DNA from: Catenuloplanes indicus
GTDB lineage: Bacteria; Actinomycetota; Actinomycetes; Mycobacteriales; Micromonosporaceae
Length of the DNA: 64,000 nt
Assembly: GCF_030813715.1 (NCBI RefSeq)
Contig: NZ_JAUSUZ010000001.1
Location: 4,340,001-4,404,000, forward strand
Direction: 5' to 3'
Shown here: piece by piece, positions 59,420-64,000 of the stretch
Layout of the letters: each line of letters starts with the position of its first letter
Position numbering within the stretch: position 1 is the first letter of the stretch
The notes under the pieces: generated by a model
Databases searched by the model: none
Told to the model about the DNA's origin: nothing
The model's input: the letters and a program-made list of their open reading frames with translations, nothing else
Made by a program: the position numbers and the translations under genes

Positions 59420-61411
59420 TCAGCGCCGGCGGCGGTTCCCCGGGCGCCGGGTACTACGCGCCCTGCCCTGGGGACGGCGAGCCTTGTTCTCCGCCTGACC
59501 GGCGCCGGCCACCGCCTCGGGTTCCGCTGCCGTCTCCGGTGTCGCGGCCACCGCCGCGGACTCCGCGGCCGTTTCCGGCTCGGCGGCCGCCGCTGGCTCG
59601 GCCGTCGCCGCGATCGGGTTCTCAAGCTCAGCCGTCGCCGCGACCTGCTTCTCAAGCTCGGACCTCTCGGCCGGCTTTTCGGGTTCGACCGGCGCCTCGA
59701 TCGGCTCTTCGAGGTCGATCCCGCCCTCGATCCGATCCTCAGGAACGGCCGTCCCCTCGACCGGCTCCTCACGCTCATCCGCGATCTCGACGGCCTTGAT
59801 CGGCGCGTTCGGCTCGACCGGCTCGACCGGCTCGGCCGGCTCGACCGGCTCGGCCGGCTCGGCCGGCTCGATTGCCATGATCGGTTCCGCCGGCTCGACC
59901 GGCTCGACGGGCGCGGTTGGCTCGGGATCGGCCGCGGGCACAGGCTGATCAGCGGGAATGGCCACCGAGACCAGCTTCGCAGGTGTCGCGTCAGCCGTGC
60001 CGGCCTCTGGATACGGCCTGGACGTAGGTTCCGCCTCCGCGAGGGAATCGGCCGCGAAGTCGTCCACGCCTGAAGCCACATCATCATTCGCCGCAGAACC
60101 AGGGACGTCCCGAGGCTCCCGAGCAAAACCGGCGACTGCGGTCTCGCCGACAACGGAACCGGCGGCCACGCCATTGATGTAATCAGCATCGCGGACGGCC
60201 GCATCACCGCCCGAACCAGCCGCGCGGACGGCCGCATCGTCGATGGAATCGGCATCGACGGCGGCGGGGTCGTCGCCGGTGGCAGGAGCGCGGCCGAAGA
60301 CATCGCTGCCGTCGCCGCCGGAGGCGGCGGCGGAGGCGGGCGGCGGGGGTGTGGCGGCGCGAGGGATGGCGGTGAAGGGGTTGGGGGCGGCGATGTCGAT
60401 CTGGGCGCCGAAGTAGCCGGCGAGCAGCGTGAGGGCGAGCGGATACGGATCCCAGCCGGTCACTCCGGCGAGCGGCAACCCGGGCGCGACGCTGATCAGC
60501 AGCCGGGACGGCAGGTCGCCGCCGCGGGTCACCCAGGCGCGGCACGCCGCGGCGATCAGCACCAGCGCCACCGGCGCCCAGAACAGCAGCGCGCCCGGCA
60601 GACCGAGTTCCGTCACGCCGCGCAGCACGACGTTGTGCACGTCGCCGGTGGCGGCCAGCTCTCCCGCACCGGCGCCGGCCAACGGATCGAGACCGGACAC
60701 CGAGGCCGCCGGAGCCGCCGCGGTGATCAACCATGGCAGCGCGGCCGCGGTGAGCGCACCGGCCAGCGCCAGGATCGCCACGCGTCCGCGCCGCCGGTCG
60801 CCGGACAGCCGTTCCAGCAGCACGAACAGCGCGACCAGCAGGAGCGTGCCGGCCAGCAGGCCCCAGCTGCGGGCCAGCCAGACGCCGAGGAACGCGGCGG
60901 TCAGCGTGGCCCAGCTCCACCACCGGTCGCGCGGCAGCGTGAGCGCGCACAGCGCGGACAGCAGGAACAGCCCGCCGGGCGTGCCGGTGAACGCGACGAC
61001 CGGCAGCTGCACCACGGCGATCAACGCGACGGCCCAGGCCAGCACCGGTGGCCGGGGATCGCCGTCGGTGTGCAGCAGCCGGACCTGCGCGGCGGCCCAG
61101 CCGACCGCGAAGCTGAGGCCGGCCAGGCCGGTGTACAGCACGCCGGTGACCGCGAAGCGACCGTGCAGGAGCAGGCCGACGGCCAGCCAGGCGACCAGCG
61201 GGAGCCAGGGCAGCAGGCCGCCGACCAGGCGGCGCGGCATGCGCACGGCCATCACCGCGGCCGCGGCGAGCAGCGCGGCCGCGTGCGGGTAGACCGCGCC
61301 CGGCATCGACGGTGGGACGAGGCCGAGCGCGAGGACGACCGCGCCGAGCACGACCGTGGAGGGGCGGTCGAGCACGCGGCCGGTCAGTGCGCTCAGACGT
61401 ACCGTGGCCAT
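59420..61411 (-). CDS. Wzy/O-antigen-ligase-like membrane protein with Glu/Pro-rich tail
   Basis: A 663-residue protein. Residues 1-~340 hold 9-10 membrane helices (VVLGAVVLALGLVPPSMPGA; PWLPLVAWLAVGLLLHGRFA) and a periplasmic region GDVHNVVLRGVTELGLPGAL that matches the HN...E.GL pattern of O-antigen ligase/Wzy_C proteins, but the whole domain is shorter than usual. From ~350 to the end it is disordered, Ala/Asp/Glu/Pro-rich, including consecutive EPAEPVEP-type repeats (about 495-560; PAEPVEPAEPVEPVEP) and a basic C terminus (RPQGRARSTRRPGNRRRR). Polymerase or ligase function is inferred from the N-terminal part; the tail's role is unknown. Convergent with the LCP gene (14 bp). Confidence 0.7.
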   Translation of the reverse strand: MATVRLSALTGRVLDRPSTVVLGAVVLALGLVPPSMPGAVYPHAAALLAAAAVMAVRMPRRLVGGLLPWLPLVAWLAVGLLLHGRFAVTGVLYTGLAGLSFAVGWAAAQVRLLHTDGDPRPPVLAWAVALIAVVQLPVVAFTGTPGGLFLLSALCALTLPRDRWWSWATLTAAFLGVWLARSWGLLAGTLLLVALFVLLERLSGDRRRGRVAILALAGALTAAALPWLITAAAPAASVSGLDPLAGAGAGELAATGDVHNVVLRGVTELGLPGALLFWAPVALVLIAAACRAWVTRGGDLPSRLLISVAPGLPLAGVTGWDPYPLALTLLAGYFGAQIDIAAPNPFTAIPRAATPPPPASAAASGGDGSDVFGRAPATGDDPAAVDADSIDDAAVRAAGSGGDAAVRDADYINGVAAGSVVGETAVAGFAREPRDVPGSAANDDVASGVDDFAADSLAEAEPTSRPYPEAGTADATPAKLVSVAIPADQPVPAADPEPTAPVEPVEPAEPIMAIEPAEPAEPVEPAEPVEPVEPNAPIKAVEIADEREEPVEGTAVPEDRIEGGIDLEEPIEAPVEPEKPAERSELEKQVAATAELENPIAATAEPAAAAEPETAAESAAVAATPETAAEPEAVAGAGQAENKARRPQGRARSTRRPGNRRRR

Positions 61412-61476
61412 GTCTGTGTCGTTGTTCCGTTCTTCCGCTCATCGAAGACGCCGACGACGGCCACAGTATCCGCCCG

Positions 61477-62748
61477 TCAGAGCCCGGCGGTGTCGCGGAT
61501 GCCGGCCGCGATCCGCCGGAACTCGTTGTTCCAGGCGACGTCGGCGGTCATCCGCATCACGACCTGGCGATCCACCGAGCCGCTGCGGTAGTAGCCGATC
61601 ATCACGATGCCGTACCCGGTGCTGCCGTTGAGTTTCTCGGTCTCCGCGATGGTGATGTCGTCGCCGGCGAATCGCCAGTGTGCGCCGAACGCGTCCTCGG
61701 TGGCGCGCAGCGCGGTGCGGCGGGCCTCGTCGCAGGGCGAGCCGCAGTCCCGGGCAATGATCTCACCCCCCGCGATCAGCGTGCCGTTCTCCACGTAGCC
61801 GCAGACGTGCCCGGCGCCGCTCTGCTTGCATTTCCAGTTCGACGGCATCCGTACGCCGAAGCCGAGGCCGGGCAGCGTGTAGACCTTCGTCGGGTCGCCG
61901 CTGCGGTACTCCGGCCAGCCGGCCGGCCAGGTGCCGGTGTACGGCGGTTCGATGCCGGGCCGGACCGAGCGGGCCGGCACGGTGAAGTCCGTGGCCGGTG
62001 CCGGTGCGTTCCCGGCCGGTGCGGGAGCGGCCTCACCCGCGGCCGGTGCGGTGGGAGCGGCGGCGGAGGAGGACGCGACGGCAGATGGCGTGACCGAACC
62101 CGACGACGGGGTCGCGTTCATCGCGCCCGGCGACGGGGACGTGGCACCGGCCGGCGCGCTCGCCGGCGCCGGAGCGGCCACCGCATCCGCCGGCGGGGTG
62201 CCGCCCGCGTCGTCACCGCCGAACCGGGTGATGCCGACGACCACGCCGACGCCGACGAGCAGGACCGCGGCACCGGCGGCGACGCCGATCCAGAGCCGGT
62301 TGCCGTGCTTGCGGGCTGCGGGTGTGCCACCGAACGGGTCCTCGGCGCCCTCGCCGAAGTACGGGCGCCGGGGTGCGGCGCCGCCGAGCCCGAACGGGTC
62401 GTCGCCCATCTCCATGTTCGCGGCCGACACCGAGCCGGAGACCGGCGTGCCGAACGCGCGGGCCGGCGTGTACGTCCGGCCGAGTGAGGCGAAGACGCGC
62501 TCCGCGCCGGGCTCCTCGGCGCCGTCGAACGCGACCCAGGGCACCGCGGCGGTGAAGTCGGCGCCGGCGTGCGCGGTGCCGGCGTGCGCCGCGAACGCGT
62601 CCCGCCAGCGCGGGTCGGCCGCGGCCGCGGCGTTCAGCACCGCCACGGTGACCGGGAGCCCGCGCTGCTCGTCGACGGCCGACCAGACCGTGCCGACGTC
62701 GCACGAACCGAGCTCACCGACCACCCGGTACGGAATCTCCGGCGTCAT
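61477..62748 (-). CDS. Single-pass membrane protein with kinase-N-lobe-like head
   Basis: A 423-residue protein starting MTPEIPYRVVGELG, with GGGAGG 6 bases upstream. The N-terminal ~50 residues resemble the glycine-rich loop and beta-strands of a Ser/Thr kinase N-lobe (VGELGSCDVGTVWSAVDEQR...VTVAVLNA), but the VAVK lysine is absent and no C-lobe follows. An acidic/Gly linker leads to a membrane helix (about 160-182; LWIGVAAGAAVLLVGVGVVV), a Pro/Ala/Ser-rich stalk (about 190-285) and a C-terminal extracellular domain (about 290-423) with four Cys (NWKCKQ, HVCGYV, ARDCGSPCDE). The fold of that domain is not recognised. It is probably a receptor-like partner of the STPK encoded immediately upstream. 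Confidence 0.75.
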   Translation of the reverse strand: MTPEIPYRVVGELGSCDVGTVWSAVDEQRGLPVTVAVLNAAAAADPRWRDAFAAHAGTAHAGADFTAAVPWVAFDGAEEPGAERVFASLGRTYTPARAFGTPVSGSVSAANMEMGDDPFGLGGAAPRRPYFGEGAEDPFGGTPAARKHGNRLWIGVAAGAAVLLVGVGVVVGITRFGGDDAGGTPPADAVAAPAPASAPAGATSPSPGAMNATPSSGSVTPSAVASSSAAAPTAPAAGEAAPAPAGNAPAPATDFTVPARSVRPGIEPPYTGTWPAGWPEYRSGDPTKVYTLPGLGFGVRMPSNWKCKQSGAGHVCGYVENGTLIAGGEIIARDCGSPCDEARRTALRATEDAFGAHWRFAGDDITIAETEKLNGSTGYGIVMIGYYRSGSVDRQVVMRMTADVAWNNEFRRIAAGIRDTAGL

Positions 62749-62829
62749 CGACTGCCTCCCCGCTACGAACGACCTGCGGAGTCTAGCGGCCGATGCCAAC
62801 TCCGCCGGCCGCTCCGAGCTGCGGTGATC

Positions 62830-64000
62830 TCAGCCGGCGTACCACTTCTGGTGCGGGCCGCCGTTGCACTGCCAGATCTGGAGCGGCACGCCGTTCGCGG
62901 TATCGCCGTCCACCACGTCCACGCACCGGTCGACCCGGACGTTGACGAGGTCACCGGCCGCATTGAGCGTGAAGACCTGCTCCCAGCCGCCGTCGCAGGC
63001 GGCCGTGCGCAGCCGGCTGCCGTCGTCCTCGCCGGTGACCTCCAGGCAGCGGCCGAGCGTACGCAGCCGGCCGTCCGCCGCCAGCTCGAACGTCTGGCCG
63101 GCCGTGCCGTTGCAGTCCCACATCTGGATCGCGCGGCCGGCGGACGTGTCGCCGCCCGGCACGTCGACGCACTTGCCGCTGCCGGCGTTGACGATCGCGC
63201 GGCCGGTGAAGACCGGCGGCGGCCCGTCCACCGCGGCCGCACCGGTCGCCGGCGCCGGTTTGCTGGTCGCGGGCGCCGCGATCTCCGTCGTCTGCGGCCG
63301 CGGAGCGCCCGCACCGGCGCCGTCGGTGGCCGGGACCGGCGACGCGGACCCGACCGCGGTGCCGGTGGCGGCCGGTGTCGGCGCCGGCCTGGAGCCGCCG
63401 GGACCGGCCCAGACCGGAGCGCCGACCGCCGGCTCCTCCGCACCGCCGTCGTCGCCGGTGCTCTCCCCGGCCAGCAGCGGGCGGGCCAGCAGGCACCCGA
63501 TCAGCACCAGCAGCAGCGGGATCAGGATCAGGATGGTCAGCCGGCCACGGCCGGCATGCGGGCCGATCAGCCAGTCGGCCAGGCCACGACCAGCGGCCGG
63601 TGCGGCCGGCGCCTGCTCGAAGCGGGACCGGGCGGGCCGGGCGGCAGGCCCGGCGGACGTGCCGGCACCAGCGGTGGTGGACGAGCCGGTGCCGCCCGTG
63701 TCCAGGCCGCGGAAGCCGAAGCTGCCCTCGACACCGGGGATGGCCGACCCCGGCGCAGCCGTCGCGGGTGCGGACGCGCTCGCCTCCGCGCCGCGGTAAC
63801 CGAACCGCGCGTCCACCGTGCCCGCGGCCGGGGCGGCACCGGTGGCCTCGATGCGCTCGTCGCGGCGCTGCTTCGGGATCGCCGGCGCCGCCATCGAAGC
63901 GGTCAGCTCGTCCCCCGATGACGCCGCGGCGGTGAGCAGCGCCTCCGTCTCGGCCGCGTCGATCCGCCGGGCCGGATCCTTGCGCAGCAGGCCCTCCAGC
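62830..64000 (-). CDS. Ser/Thr protein kinase with extracellular ricin-type lectin domain, partial
   Basis: The gene enters from beyond 64000. The first visible residues, LEGLLRKDPARRIDAAETEA, are the end of a protein kinase C-lobe (last helix, RxPxRRxxA motif). Then a disordered Ala/Gly/Thr juxtamembrane region, a membrane helix (LTILILIPLLLVLIGCLLAR), a Pro/Ala stalk, and a C-terminal ricin-B beta-trefoil: IVNAGSGKCVDVPGGDTSAG, AIQMWDCNGTAGQTFELA, and PLQIWQCNGGPHQKWYAG with the QxW motifs. The lectin presumably senses cell-wall or external glycans to control the kinase. The kinase active site lies outside the window. Confidence 0.9.
   Translation of the reverse strand, partial: LEGLLRKDPARRIDAAETEALLTAAASSGDELTASMAAPAIPKQRRDERIEATGAAPAAGTVDARFGYRGAEASASAPATAAPGSAIPGVEGSFGFRGLDTGGTGSSTTAGAGTSAGPAARPARSRFEQAPAAPAAGRGLADWLIGPHAGRGRLTILILIPLLLVLIGCLLARPLLAGESTGDDGGAEEPAVGAPVWAGPGGSRPAPTPAATGTAVGSASPVPATDGAGAGAPRPQTTEIAAPATSKPAPATGAAAVDGPPPVFTGRAIVNAGSGKCVDVPGGDTSAGRAIQMWDCNGTAGQTFELAADGRLRTLGRCLEVTGEDDGSRLRTAACDGGWEQVFTLNAAGDLVNVRVDRCVDVVDGDTANGVPLQIWQCNGGPHQKWYAG

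Overview
The window is a very GC-rich chromosomal segment of a filamentous-type actinobacterium, most likely in or near the Micromonosporaceae (Actinoplanes/Catenuloplanes-like). This rests on extreme third-position GC, frequent GTG/TTG starts, leaderless-looking promoters, an AfsR/SARP regulator, a CebR-type cellulose operator, an LCP protein, Ser/Thr kinases and many c-di-GMP and PP2C phosphatase signalling proteins. The genus is inference. No prophage, complete insertion sequence, integrase, CRISPR array or complete biosynthetic cluster was seen.

Layout. 1-5.2 kb: edge of a fused MFS/spermidine-synthase-like gene, a secreted coiled-coil protein, a VOC protein, and a minus-strand operon whose first gene is a chimera of half a cytochrome P450 and most of an M28 aminopeptidase, followed by an MFS exporter and a sulfotransferase-like protein. 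5.3-8.2 kb: a divergent AfsR-type regulator with three 10-bp-spaced repeats upstream. 8.2-12.3 kb: a translationally coupled signalling operon (receiver-PP2C phosphatase, CHASE3 histidine kinase, receiver, inositol-monophosphatase-like enzyme). 12.4-15.4 kb: zinc-ribbon protein and a GH9 cellulase with a perfect CebR-type operator. 15.4-25.1 kb: regulator/target pairs (MocR/EamA, TetR/DHA2 exporter, MerR/crotonase), TPR and degenerate-GGDEF proteins, a LigD polymerase domain and a STAS-HATPase protein. 25.2-32 kb: lipoprotein, OmpR two-component system, GT39 and GT2-GtrA glycosyltransferases. 32-41.5 kb: dnaE, methyltransferase, GT1 glycosyltransferase, a small HTH protein behind a 20-bp perfect palindrome, and a membrane GGDEF-EAL protein.

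41.5-46.5 kb: a 412-bp intergenic block bounded by inverted 55-bp repeats, then an unusual acyl-CoA-ligase/ABC-ATPase fusion coupled to a YhgE/Pip permease. 46.5-51 kb: ABC exporter divergent from its LuxR-type two-component system, and a membrane-anchored double-HTH protein. 51-56.2 kb: an M28 peptidase relic, a third copy of the 55-bp repeat, glyA behind a ZTP (pfl) riboswitch, an S4 RNA-binding protein, a frameshifted nucleotidyltransferase, an LPXTG surface protein and tRNA-Arg(CCT). 56.2-64 kb: an internally deleted hemerythrin-like protein, a SARP fragment joined to a frameshifted ABC exporter relic, an LCP glycopolymer transferase, a Wzy-like membrane protein with an EP-rich tail, a receptor with a kinase-N-lobe-like head, and a Ser/Thr kinase with a ricin lectin domain running off the end.

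Most noteworthy: the P450::M28 chimera, the ligase::ABC fusion with YhgE, the dispersed 55-bp repeat, the ZTP riboswitch, several near-perfect operators, and a recurring theme of deletion-fusion scars (chimera, SARP/ABC relic, M28 relic, shortened hemerythrin).
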